Part shown: positions 31,242-39,579 of the stretch, piece by piece | Layout of the letters: every line of letters starts with the position of its first letter | Position numbering within the stretch: the first letter of the stretch is position 1 | Source: JBGSUZ01 sp963677505 | GTDB lineage: Bacteria; Bacillota; Clostridia; Peptostreptococcales; Acidaminobacteraceae | Direction: 5' to 3' | NCBI GenBank assembly: GCA_963677505.2 | Contig: CAXXWB010000037.1 | Span: 1-64,000, forward strand | DNA length: 64,000 nt | Made by a program: the position numbers and the translations under genes | The notes under the pieces: generated by a model | Databases searched by the model: none | What the model was told of the DNA's origin: nothing | Seen by the model: only the letters and a program-made list of their open reading frames with translations

Positions 31242-31853
31242 ATGAAAAAAGGATATTTTATTTTGATTATTACTTTAGTATTTGGAATGTTTTTATTAAT
31301 TCAATATAAGAGCAATATAATTCTAGACAAGGATACTAATCCTCAAAAAACAATTTCAGACACTAAGCTTATGAATAATGCAGAGAAAACTATTAATATT
31401 TTTAAAAGTAATTCATTGGAAGACAAATCTAATAGAAGCGAGTTTTTTACGCTTCTAAAGGAGACTAGCTGGAATGATATGTCGTCGTTTGATTCTAATA
31501 GTACTTTAGAAATTCTTGACTGGATTGATTCTCAAAAACTTAGTGATGAGGAAATAGCTAATTTTCTTAATTCAACTACGGGGCTTGATGGTGCATATGC
31601 AGAAAAATATTCTGTGGTTGTATCAAATATCTATAAGGATGATGCTAACAAATTTCTTAGATTACTGAGCCAGAACTCAGAAGAAAATATAGATTTAATT
31701 ACTGGATTTATTGCTTATTATGTCAGCTCTACAAATTCTAAAGTGATAAAAGATTTATCTAATAAATTGCTGAACAGCAATGAAGTCAATGAAAAGGAGA
31801 AGGTGATTATATCTAATATCATCAATAAGGCAGAAGTCATTGAAAAACAATAA
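31242..31853 (+). CDS. Membrane-anchored helical protein, partner of the L,D-transpeptidase
   Basis: 203 residues, ATG with TTAGGAGGATCAGT. One N-terminal membrane helix (residues 5-20) acts as an uncleaved signal anchor; the rest is an external helical domain. IYKDDANKFLRLLSQ resembles FKKDPKLFMDTISE in the downstream protein, so the two probably share a helical module. The next gene starts 18 bp after its stop: a two-gene operon. Function unknown; an accessory to cell-wall modification is inferred. Confidence 0.7.
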   Translation: MKKGYFILIITLVFGMFLLIQYKSNIILDKDTNPQKTISDTKLMNNAEKTINIFKSNSLEDKSNRSEFFTLLKETSWNDMSSFDSNSTLEILDWIDSQKLSDEEIANFLNSTTGLDGAYAEKYSVVVSNIYKDDANKFLRLLSQNSEENIDLITGFIAYYVSSTNSKVIKDLSNKLLNSNEVNEKEKVIISNIINKAEVIEKQ

Positions 31854-31871
31854 TTATATTGGAGGTAGAAT

Positions 31872-33428
31872 ATGAAAACAAGATTATTTTTTAGAATAAC
31901 TTTAATTGTAACTCTTCTTATTTCTTTATTAGGTGTTTCTTCATTTGCATCTAAAACAGAGTCAATTAATGATCTATTCGGACAACTAAATAGCGTAGAT
32001 GGATTTAGTGCTGAGAATTTGTCAATAACACTATATGACAAGTTTAATAGCGATGAAACTCAATTTGTTGAAAGAGCATCTGAACTCTCGGAAGAAAATC
32101 AACTGAAGTTGGCAAGCTTGCTTGTATACGCAGCTGAGTATGATAATCTTGATAAATTTAAAAGTAGAGTTTTAAACTTAATTGAGAACAGTCAAAATAC
32201 TTATAATGAAGTTACTTTTTTTGAGAAAATTTTAAAAAATATAGATAAGGTTAGTAGCAGTGAGTTAGCATCAATTACAAGTTCTGAAGATGTATCAAAC
32301 AAAGTATTAAATTTCAATCCAAAGCAATTGCTCAAGTTGATTAATAAAATTGGAGACAATGAAGATGAAGAGCTAAGTGAATCAATTACCTTGCTATTTA
32401 AGAAAGATCCTAAACTTTTCATGGATACTATTAGTGAAGTCACAAATATTGAAAAGAACAATCTTCTTAAAAGCATGGCAAGTTCAAATTTAATTGATGA
32501 AAATCAAGTGAATAATATTATGAATGAAAATCCTGAGCTAAGTGGTGTAGAACAAGAGTTTATTAATAACATTTTAAGTGAATTGCGTACACATAATAAC
32601 GTTCCGAGAAATGATATTAACTCAATAAATAAATACAAGAAAAGTTTGATAGTTCCCATAGTTGATTTTATTTCTCTCGATAATAGTACACCTGAGATTG
32701 GTATAGAGACAAATTTAAATTTGAGTGTTGTTGAGATGACAGGAATGCAAACTGATCGCAATTATATCCTTGAAGTATGTATTTTAAAGAACAATAAAGA
32801 GTATACCAAACGTTATGAAAATATTAAGATGTCAAAAGGAGTTACTAATTTAAGCCTATCTGTTCCTATTACTTTTTATAGTTCAGAATCTTCTACTATA
32901 AAAGTAAAAGTTTTAGATAATCAATATAATGAGTTGATGAAGGAATACAGCTTAGCAAGTGTTTCGGCAGTAGGGAAATGGCATATTGATGTTTGTTTGC
33001 CTACTAATAGAAGCTACAAAGGTCATTTATATTTATTTGATGGAACTGGAAATTCTTTATTGTATATAGAATGCTTAGGTAAATCAGAATCGAATGCAAG
33101 TATGTATCAATCTTTTGGGAATACACCAACAGGAGAATATACAGGTTATTTATATGGACCAGCATCGCCATCGAGTTCATATGGCCCATACAAGGTAGTA
33201 AATATGACTGGCGTTTCTGGAGCGATAGTAGCATCAGGAAGAAGTGATATCTGGATACATGGTGGCAATCCAATAACAGACACAACGAATAGTCATTATC
33301 CGCTGCGAGTTACATATGGGTGTGTGAGAATCACTAACTCAGATCAATCTACTTTACAAAATATAATTTCTAATTTGGTTTCAAATGGTCATAGCTCTGT
33401 CGGGACGATAAGCATCACTGAATACTAG
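31872..33428 (+). CDS. Secreted L,D-transpeptidase (YkuD fold) with helical N-terminal domain
   Basis: 518 residues with signal peptide (1-26, ending SFASKT). Residues ~40-240 are helical repeats, ~255-360 beta-rich, and ~370-518 the YkuD catalytic domain: HLYLFDG..., TPTGEY, IHGG with His463, and YGCVRI with catalytic Cys484 and Arg486. The canonical (S/T)HGC has its His replaced by Tyr. The domain would cross-link peptidoglycan stems (3-3 linkages) or attach proteins to the wall. GGAGG ribosome site. Co-transcribed with the upstream membrane-anchored gene, within an island and next to duplicated hairpin elements. Confidence 0.88.
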   Translation: MKTRLFFRITLIVTLLISLLGVSSFASKTESINDLFGQLNSVDGFSAENLSITLYDKFNSDETQFVERASELSEENQLKLASLLVYAAEYDNLDKFKSRVLNLIENSQNTYNEVTFFEKILKNIDKVSSSELASITSSEDVSNKVLNFNPKQLLKLINKIGDNEDEELSESITLLFKKDPKLFMDTISEVTNIEKNNLLKSMASSNLIDENQVNNIMNENPELSGVEQEFINNILSELRTHNNVPRNDINSINKYKKSLIVPIVDFISLDNSTPEIGIETNLNLSVVEMTGMQTDRNYILEVCILKNNKEYTKRYENIKMSKGVTNLSLSVPITFYSSESSTIKVKVLDNQYNELMKEYSLASVSAVGKWHIDVCLPTNRSYKGHLYLFDGTGNSLLYIECLGKSESNASMYQSFGNTPTGEYTGYLYGPASPSSSYGPYKVVNMTGVSGAIVASGRSDIWIHGGNPITDTTNSHYPLRVTYGCVRITNSDQSTLQNIISNLVSNGHSSVGTISITEY

Positions 33429-33548
33429 TAGTTGCCTATGTAAGCTATAAGTATGAAAATGATCATTTTGGTATGTACTATTATTTTTTCTGCGGCTATA
33501 GGGATGTATTGTTGTAATAGGAGTTAAAGGATTAAGCGGTCTCAAACT

Positions 33549-33640
33549 CATCACGATGGTGATGTCTAGGAGACGAAAACACCCCTTGTCCAACAAAAGC
33601 AAAAAAATGCTAAGTTGGACAGGGGAGTATATGGATTAAT
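33549..33640 (+). ncRNA. Duplicated two-hairpin element, copy A
   Basis: CATCAC-GATG-GTGATG hairpin, then CCCCTTGTCCAAC pairing with GTTGGACAGGGG around an inner AGCA/TGCT stem. About 80 of 92 positions match copy B at 33965. Transcription is not shown; could be an RNA, a terminator tandem or a protein-binding repeat. Confidence 0.45.
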
Positions 33641-33964
33641 GCATAAGCTAAAGGTATCTAGTATACTCCCAAGTTGGATGAGCGAGGTTAAATATAAGTA
33701 TTCGAGGTAATTTACAAAAGACGCATTGCTTTATATTACACGGAAATATGGCTACCTGATGATGGTGGTCATATTTTTTTATGTAGATTCGGAAATGATT
33801 GTAATTAGAAAGAACGTAAGTTAGTAACAAGCTACCTCTGACCACCTCAACATCCATAATAGGATTAAAATCAGTAATGCATAGCCCGATGATGCAAGAC
33901 CTTTTGTATCGACTATCAATGTTTTTCTTGACGAAATAAACTAATTACGCTGTAGTACACCCAA

Positions 33965-34059
33965 CATCACGGTGGTGATAGCTAGGAAACGGAAAAAACC
34001 CCCTTGTCCGATCAAAGCAAAAAAAGTGCTAAGTTGGACAGGGGATTATAAGGATTAAA
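33965..34059 (+). ncRNA. Duplicated two-hairpin element, copy B
   Basis: ATCAC-GGTG-GTGAT hairpin, then CCCCCTTGTCC pairing with GGACAGGGG around AGCA-AAAAAAG-TGCT, followed by ATTATAAGGATTAA as in copy A. Same caveats as copy A. Confidence 0.45.
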
Positions 34060-34610
34060 TCACGTATGGAGCCACGCTGAGGTATCCCGTCTAATGCGTA
34101 TTAACGCCACTGCTTTAGCCGTCTAAGGCTACACGACCAGGTCTGCTATTACCATGCTAAGTACTACCCTAATTGCAATGCCCCCCTACCTTTTCAGGAA
34201 CAGGACAGGGGAAATATATCTGGTTAAAAAATATTTGCCTTTAACGCAGTATCTTCCCAATAGTAAGTCGGGGAGTTTTTTTTGATTATACAGGTGTTAT
34301 TCCTTAACCAGCTGTTTTGCTTTAATTTGATTTTCTGTTATAAACAGATACTAAATAATCATTTTTCATAGTTTCAAGTTTTTTTATCAAAGGTTTGAAA
34401 ATTACTATAGAGACTTAATGTAAGAATGAAAAATGATTTAAACACTATAAATGGGGAAATATATGCTCTGAGTGTATTGAGTTTGTTGGTAATTCAAAAT
34501 ATAATTAGTTTGATTTAACAGGAGGGGTCGTATTGGAGGGAAAAGAAAAGCAATTTTAATGTGACTTTAATGTTTGGACTCCAATCCATTTAAACCTAAA
34601 TCGAAATGAG

Positions 34611-35351
34611 GTGATGGCAATTAAGCATAATAGACTATTTGAAAAGCTCGAACAATATAACCGAGTAAAAAATGAACTTCCAGAAGTAAGTACGAACAGT
34701 TATAGGGAGGCTTTTGAACTGGAATACACTCATAATTCCACCGCTATTGAAGGCAATACTCTCACTCTTTTAGAAACAAAAGTAGTACTTGAAGATGGCT
34801 TGTCCGTTGGTGGGAAACATCTAAGAGAGCTTTATGAGGTCATTAACCATAACAAAGCTTATCAATATGTTAAAAAATGTATTGCCGAAGGACTTGTTTT
34901 AAATGAAAATATCATCAAAGATATTCATTCAATTTTGATGGAAAATATTATGGTCGGCGGTGTCTATAGAAGTGTAGACGTCTATATTTCAGGTGCTGAG
35001 CATACGCCACCATCACCTAGTGAAATGTACACTCAAATAAAGAATTTCTACATGAGTTTAAAGGATAAAACATTTGAAAGCCCTATTGAATACGCTGTGT
35101 GGACCCATACTGAATTTGTCAAAATACATCCTTTTGTCGATGGTAACGGTAGAACTTCAAGACTAATTATGAATTATCAACTTATGGAAAAGGGACTATT
35201 GCCTATTTCTATAAAAAAAGAATCACGATTGGAGTATTTTAATGCACTTGAGGCGTATGCATTTAAAAATGAACTATCTCTTATTGAGAATATGATTGCA
35301 GTTCTTGAAGAGGAGCAATTAGATCGGTATTTAAGCATGTATAAGAAATGA
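34611..35351 (+). CDS. Fic-family protein, class II, copy 2
   Basis: 246 residues, closely matching copy 1 (roughly nine of ten residues by eye). HPFVDGNGRTSR is intact (His173) and the STAIEG inhibitory motif is kept. The GTG 34611/ATG 34614 start has its GAGGTG too close for normal use. A TTG at 34533 with AGGAGGGG is in frame but followed by TAA at 34557, so the authentic N-terminus may be longer and broken, or translation re-initiates. Opposite orientation to copy 1, 11 kb away. Confidence 0.88.
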   Translation: MMAIKHNRLFEKLEQYNRVKNELPEVSTNSYREAFELEYTHNSTAIEGNTLTLLETKVVLEDGLSVGGKHLRELYEVINHNKAYQYVKKCIAEGLVLNENIIKDIHSILMENIMVGGVYRSVDVYISGAEHTPPSPSEMYTQIKNFYMSLKDKTFESPIEYAVWTHTEFVKIHPFVDGNGRTSRLIMNYQLMEKGLLPISIKKESRLEYFNALEAYAFKNELSLIENMIAVLEEEQLDRYLSMYKK

Positions 35352-35421
35352 TTAGCCTGTTTGTAATGATGTTTTTTATGTAGGCAGATTAATAATTAAG
35401 GATAAAGTATAAAGTATAAAT

Positions 35422-35463
35422 AAAAAATAGCTCGATCTGTTATTGCAGATTGAGCTATTTTTT
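35422..35463. terminator. Terminator downstream of fic copy 2
   Basis: AAAAAATAGCTCGATCTG (35422-35439) pairs with CAGATTGAGCTATTTTTT (35446-35463) with one G-T pair. The rest of 35352-35634 holds no gene. Confidence 0.85.
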
Positions 35464-35634
35464 ATTCTGACCTCTTATATTTCACAACTATTGGTTTAGA
35501 ATCTTTATCTTTTAGAGTCAAAAATTAGTTAGAAAAAAAGAGTTGTCGGATATCTTTGCAGGCAAAATATAAGTCAGCCAATAAGTAATTTCAGAATAAG
35601 AAATACTTCATATATGATTACAAAGGAGTAAAAT

Positions 35635-35663
35635 TTGCTTTTCATAATATTACTGCCTATACT
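35635..35663 (+). promoter_or_regulatory. Promoter of the recombinase operon
   Basis: TTGCTT (35635-35640), 17-bp spacer, TATACT (35658-35663), about 110 bp before the small ORF and the serine recombinase. Confidence 0.55.
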
Positions 35664-35771
35664 ATGATATATAATCCAAACAAATGTTCTGATTAAGGAT
35701 AAAACCTTGATGCACTCCAAATTAAGTCGATGAAGGGAGGTTTACTAAAAACAAAATAGGAGGTGGTATAT

Positions 35772-35957
35772 ATGACAGTAATTATAAAGACGATGGAGAT
35801 TATATCCAGGGATAAACTCAATAAGAGTGACCTTAAATCTGAAGAGACAAAAATTCTTGACACGATTGGATTGAAAAGTTTGGAAGATGAAGATGAGTTT
35901 TATAGACCTGCAATTGAACTATTAGACTCAATTTACTCAAGTATTATTGATCAATAA
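35772..35957 (+). CDS. Small acidic protein upstream of the serine recombinase
   Basis: 61 residues, ATG 35772 with AGGAGG 8 bp upstream (better than GTG 35763). Predicted helical and acidic: EIISRDKLNKSDLKSEETKI... It ends 28 bp before the recombinase. Small genes in this place can encode recombination directionality factors or transcription regulators; that role is only inferred from position. No HTH is evident. Confidence 0.6.
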   Translation: MTVIIKTMEIISRDKLNKSDLKSEETKILDTIGLKSLEDEDEFYRPAIELLDSIYSSIIDQ

Positions 35958-35985
35958 AAGGGAAAAATGAAAGAGGTGATTAAGA

Positions 35986-37578
35986 ATGTCGGACATGATA
36001 AATGCTGTAGCGTATGCACGTTACTCATCTGATAACCAATCTGATGCATCTGTGGATGCACAGCTGAGGGCGATTGATGAGTATGCTGGTAGGAATAATA
36101 TCTGTATTATCAAAACATACATTGATCGAGCTAAGTCAGCAACGTCAGATGATAGGCCAGAATTCCAAAAAATGATTAAAGATTCCGATTCTGAGCTGTT
36201 TGAGGCTGTAATAGTTCACAAACTGGATAGATTTTCTAGGGATCGATACGACAGTGCAAACTACAGAAAAAAATTAAAAAGAAATGGTGTTAGACTTATT
36301 TCTGTGCTTGAATACCTTGATGGATCTCCTGAATCCGTAATGATGGAATCGGTTTTGGAAGGAATGGCCGAGTATTATTCTAAAAATCTCGCCAGGGAAG
36401 TGATGAAGGGAATGCACGAAGTAGCTTTAGATTGTCGTCATACTGGAGGCATGCCACCTTTAGGCTATGATGTCATTCACGAAACTAAAAAATACAGAAT
36501 AAATGATTTCGAGGCAGAAATTGTTAAGACAATATTCACCATGTATCTAGATGGTTTTGGATATCCTACGATTATAGATCAACTAAATATTAAAGGATAT
36601 AAGACTAAGTTAGGAAGAAATTTTGGGAAAAATTCTATTCATGATATTTTACGAAATGAAAAATATACTGGCGTATATATTTACAACCGAAGTGCTTCTA
36701 AAAATGTAGATGGCAGACGAAATTCACATCAGAGTAAACCTAGCGAAAAAATCGTAAGAATACCAGATGGGATGCCAGCGATTATATCTCAACAAGATTT
36801 TGAAAAAGTAGTAGAAAAAATGAGAAGAAATAAAAAGCGATCATCTTCTTATAAGGCAAAAGAGACTTATCTACTGTCGGGACTCATATACTGCGGAGAG
36901 TGTCAACATGCCATGATTGGCAACGTTAAATATTCAGGACGAAACAAACTAAAATACGTTACTTATCGTTGCGGGGAGCGAGATCGGACGAAATCATGTA
37001 AAAATAAAGAAATTAGAAGGGAATACATCGAAGAGTTTGTACTCCAAGAATTAGAAAGGATGATCCTTAATGAATCAAATATCCCAATTTTGGTAGAAAA
37101 AATAAATAGATATAGGGAAAGCAAGGACTCAGACGGTAAGCAAAAAATAAAGGCACTATACCAACGAATAACTAAGTTAGATAGTCAGATAGAAAATGTC
37201 CTTAACGTCATAAGAAACGGTTGTGCTTCAAAATTGTTAACTCATGATTTAGCAAACTTAGAAAAAGAAAAAACAGAGTTAGGTATCCAACTCTGCCATC
37301 TTAAAAGTACAGCCAAAACAAAAATTATAGACGAGGACACCCTCTCAAAAGTTTTCTCGTCATATAGATTTTTTGTTTCTAATAAAGATAAAAAAGAAAT
37401 TAAAAAATGCATTCATCAATATGTTGATAAAGTTTTGGTGTTTGAAGATCACGTAAAAGTGATCTTCAGATTGTACATAGTTGTGGTTATGTTTGGTGGA
37501 GACGAGGGGAGTCGAACCCCTGTCCAAAAGCCCTTTGTATCCAGTTTCTCCGAGCGCAGCCACTTATTTAGGTTTTAG
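35986..37578 (+). CDS. Large serine recombinase (island integrase), 3' end within ssrA antisense
   Basis: 530 residues, ATG with AAAGAGGTG. N-terminal resolvase domain with catalytic Ser in AYARYSSDNQ and the conserved LDRFSRDRY; recombinase domain around 160-270 (GMPPLGYD); a zinc ribbon with CGEC...C...C (~303-350); then a coiled coil (~375-430). Native homology appears to stop near residue 500; the last ~30 residues (GGDEGSRTPVQ...) are encoded by the antisense of ssrA. The gene thus crosses the attachment site. On excision its C-terminus would change. It is the best candidate for integration and excision of the whole island. Confidence 0.92.
   Translation: MSDMINAVAYARYSSDNQSDASVDAQLRAIDEYAGRNNICIIKTYIDRAKSATSDDRPEFQKMIKDSDSELFEAVIVHKLDRFSRDRYDSANYRKKLKRNGVRLISVLEYLDGSPESVMMESVLEGMAEYYSKNLAREVMKGMHEVALDCRHTGGMPPLGYDVIHETKKYRINDFEAEIVKTIFTMYLDGFGYPTIIDQLNIKGYKTKLGRNFGKNSIHDILRNEKYTGVYIYNRSASKNVDGRRNSHQSKPSEKIVRIPDGMPAIISQQDFEKVVEKMRRNKKRSSSYKAKETYLLSGLIYCGECQHAMIGNVKYSGRNKLKYVTYRCGERDRTKSCKNKEIRREYIEEFVLQELERMILNESNIPILVEKINRYRESKDSDGKQKIKALYQRITKLDSQIENVLNVIRNGCASKLLTHDLANLEKEKTELGIQLCHLKSTAKTKIIDEDTLSKVFSSYRFFVSNKDKKEIKKCIHQYVDKVLVFEDHVKVIFRLYIVVVMFGGDEGSRTPVQKPFVSSFSERSHLFRF
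37487..37503. other. Right att-like site at the ssrA 3' end
   Basis: TTATGTTTGGTGGAGAC, 17 bp identical to the left copy once the intron is removed. It overlaps both the recombinase 3' end and the last bases of tmRNA, including the CCA. Confidence 0.7.
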
Positions 37579-37851
37579 TCTCGGTCGGCTCCCAGTGGCA
37601 GGATCCGCTTTCAACGATCTTCGATTATGCCGATCTTGGGTCGAAGCACTCCCAAAATCCGTTCCCCACTAGCCGACGCCAAATCCTAGGTCGTGGGAAT
37701 CCCAGGTTTGACGAGCAGAACTAAGCTGCTAAAGCAAAATTTTCGTTTGCGTTTATCTTTAGATAACCCAGTTCATTAACGTGTACCCCAGGTCAGTAAA
37801 CACGGCTCGCTGCCAAATACTCCAAACCCCTGTCGAAACCAGTACGTCCCC
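37494..37851 (-). ncRNA. ssrA: Transfer-messenger RNA (tmRNA)
   Basis: About 358 nt on the minus strand. The 5' end GGGGACG pairs with the 3' CGTCTCC, followed by A and an encoded CCA. GGTTTCGACAGGGG and GGTTCGACTCCCC (T-arm) are standard tmRNA blocks. The tag frame GCA AAC GAA AAT TTT GCT TTA GCA GCT TAG gives ANENFALAA, a typical clostridial-type degradation tag. It rescues stalled ribosomes together with SmpB, whose gene ends 10 bp upstream. A 9-bp hairpin (GAAGATCAC/GTGATCTTC, 37444-37467) inside the recombinase gene may now act as its terminator. Confidence 0.96.
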
Positions 37852-37860
37852 AAGTATGGG

Positions 37861-38325
37861 TTAATACTGTTGGCGGTTCTTGAGTTCTTTCTGAATGTGG
37901 CGATCGGCATCTCGTTTTGCCAAGGTTTCCCGCTTGTCATAAAGCTTTTTACCCTTAGCAACGCCAATTTCGATTTTCACCAGTCCAGAAGGGCTCAAAT
38001 AGACCTTCAATGGAATTAGTGTGTAACCTTGTTGCGTAGTGTAACCAATCAACTTGGCAATTTCTCTTTTATGCATGAGGAGCTTACGCTTTCTGATAGG
38101 GTCTACATTTTGAATGTTACCCATTTCATAAGGGCTAATGTGCATATTGATGATTAAAGCTTCTCCCGTCTTGACATCGCAATAGGAGTCATTGACGTTG
38201 ACCTTAGCCATCCGAATGCTTTTCACCTCAGTACCTTTCAAAACAATACCGGCTTCAAAAGTTTCTTCGATAAAGTAATCGTGATATGCTTTTTTGTTTT
38301 GGCTGAGTACTTTACCCACTGACAT
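37861..38325 (-). CDS. smpB: SsrA-binding protein SmpB
   Basis: 154 residues from ATG 38323-38325 with AAGGATG upstream; an extension to 38367 lacks a ribosome site. Family blocks are complete: NKKAYHDYFIEETFEAGIVL, GTEVKSIR, SPYEMGN, KRKLLMHKREIAKL, GLVKIEIGVAKGKKLYDKRET and the Lys/Arg-rich tail. It delivers tmRNA to stalled ribosomes. Co-directional with ssrA and 10 bp away, so it is probably co-transcribed. Confidence 0.97.
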   Translation of the reverse strand: MSVGKVLSQNKKAYHDYFIEETFEAGIVLKGTEVKSIRMAKVNVNDSYCDVKTGEALIINMHISPYEMGNIQNVDPIRKRKLLMHKREIAKLIGYTTQQGYTLIPLKVYLSPSGLVKIEIGVAKGKKLYDKRETLAKRDADRHIQKELKNRQQY

Positions 38326-38558
38326 GACTTCACATCCTTTAAAGAAATTTGTTGATGGAACATACATAATAGTAACACACGAAAACGCATTTAGTCAACA
38401 CTAAAAAGTTTTTCGTTATAAAAATTTTAACGTTAAGAATCATTACATTCCTATGTTGCATAGCACTGTTATATTTTTTACGCCCAAGCTGTGATAAAAT
38501 GGAGATACGGCAAATATGTTCCTTACTTATAATTACACACTTAAAAGGAGTGATTCCT

Positions 38559-38903
38559 ATGGAACGCATCAATAGAGAAGCCGTTGAACTTAGGCTCAAC
38601 GCTTTAATTAATAAGCCCTTGTATATTCACCTTGAAATGACCATGGGAGCGTATACCTCTCATAAAGACCAATCGGTCCATCCAGCTTCTAATTTTATTA
38701 AAAATGCCATTATTGAATACAGTCACGCCGCTATTTCGGAGAAAAGCCCTTATCGGGTAGGTCTTAAGCTTAACGGCGGTTGGGTCTATACAGAAGGGCT
38801 CACCCACTGGGATCAAACCGATGAAGAACACTTGATTCTTTCGGGAAATGATAATGACGGCAAGCTGATTGTAGCTTTACAACTTAGCGCTACACCTTTC
38901 TAA
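38559..38903 (+). CDS. yojF: YojF-like DUF1806 protein
   Basis: 114 residues from ATG 38559 with AAAAGGAG upstream. Matches the DUF1806 family, small beta-rich proteins with NKPLYIHLEMTMGAYT near the N-terminus. In Bacillus the family member YojF lies beside the bacillithiol deacetylase gene bshB2 (yojG), and that pair is present here, 14 bp apart. Molecular role is unknown, but genome linkage suggests it works with BshB2. Confidence 0.85.
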   Translation: MERINREAVELRLNALINKPLYIHLEMTMGAYTSHKDQSVHPASNFIKNAIIEYSHAAISEKSPYRVGLKLNGGWVYTEGLTHWDQTDEEHLILSGNDNDGKLIVALQLSATPF

Positions 38904-38917
38904 GGAGGGGAATCCAT

Positions 38918-39565
38918 ATGAATGCTAAAAAAATATTAGTGATATTGCCACATCCAGACGATGAAGTCTTTCCAATGTCGGGAACCCTTTCACAACTGAT
39001 CAGAGATGGCGCCCACGTGACGTACGGTTGCTTAACCTTAGGGGAGATGGGCAGAAATTTGGGAAATCCACCTTTTGCAAACCGATATACCTTACCCAGT
39101 GTTAGAAAGCAAGAGCTTATGAAGTCTTGCGGCGTCATCGGTATACAAGATCTAAGAATGCTAGGCTTCCACGATAAAACCATTGAATTTGAGCCTCACG
39201 AAGTTTTAGATAAAGTAATTATGGACTTGATAGAAGAAGTGAAGCCAGAGCTAATTTTCACTTACTACCCAGGCTACGGCGTTCACCCAGACCACGACGC
39301 TTGTGGTGCGGCGGTTGTAAGAACAGTAGAAAAAATTTCCCCAGAGAAGAGACCGCCAGTCCTCTGCTGCGCTTTTCCGAATCAAGATTTAGGCACACCA
39401 GACGTTAGCAATGATATTTCAGATGTGATTGAACAAAAATTAGGTGCACTGAAAGCCCATAGCTCTCAATTTAATTACAGTACGGATTTAGTGCCTAAAA
39501 ATTCTAAAGACCAAGCTTTTTTAGAGCGTATTAGAACAGAACGATTATGGTATTACAAATACTGA
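38918..39565 (+). CDS. bshB2: LmbE/PIG-L deacetylase, BshB2-like
   Basis: 215 residues. The zinc site HPDDE is near the N-terminus, GxxG-type loop EMGRNLGNPP follows, and HPDHDACG provides the third metal ligand. The family hydrolyses N-acetyl groups from glucosaminyl malate or related sugars; BshB2 does this in bacillithiol synthesis. Pairing with yojF supports that assignment, but no other bsh gene is visible, so the substrate here is open. Ribosome site AAGGAGG. Confidence 0.88.
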   Translation: MNAKKILVILPHPDDEVFPMSGTLSQLIRDGAHVTYGCLTLGEMGRNLGNPPFANRYTLPSVRKQELMKSCGVIGIQDLRMLGFHDKTIEFEPHEVLDKVIMDLIEEVKPELIFTYYPGYGVHPDHDACGAAVVRTVEKISPEKRPPVLCCAFPNQDLGTPDVSNDISDVIEQKLGALKAHSSQFNYSTDLVPKNSKDQAFLERIRTERLWYYKY

Positions 39566-39579
39566 GAAAGGGTGGCCTT

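Larger units (their letters stand above)
33429..34610. other. 1.2-kb gene-less region with duplicated structured elements
   Basis: No convincing protein gene. It contains two ~92-bp related elements (33549-33640 and 33965-34059) and a third GGACAGGGG-type patch at 34180-34215. Several hairpins occur in between. Close to the right end an in-frame TTG start with AGGAGGGG (34533) reads eight codons and a TAA in frame with fic copy 2. Confidence 0.6.

Noticed and set aside
37481..37672. Protein gene over the tmRNA locus
   Set aside because: It lies in ssrA antisense; the tmRNA structure and tag explain the sequence.
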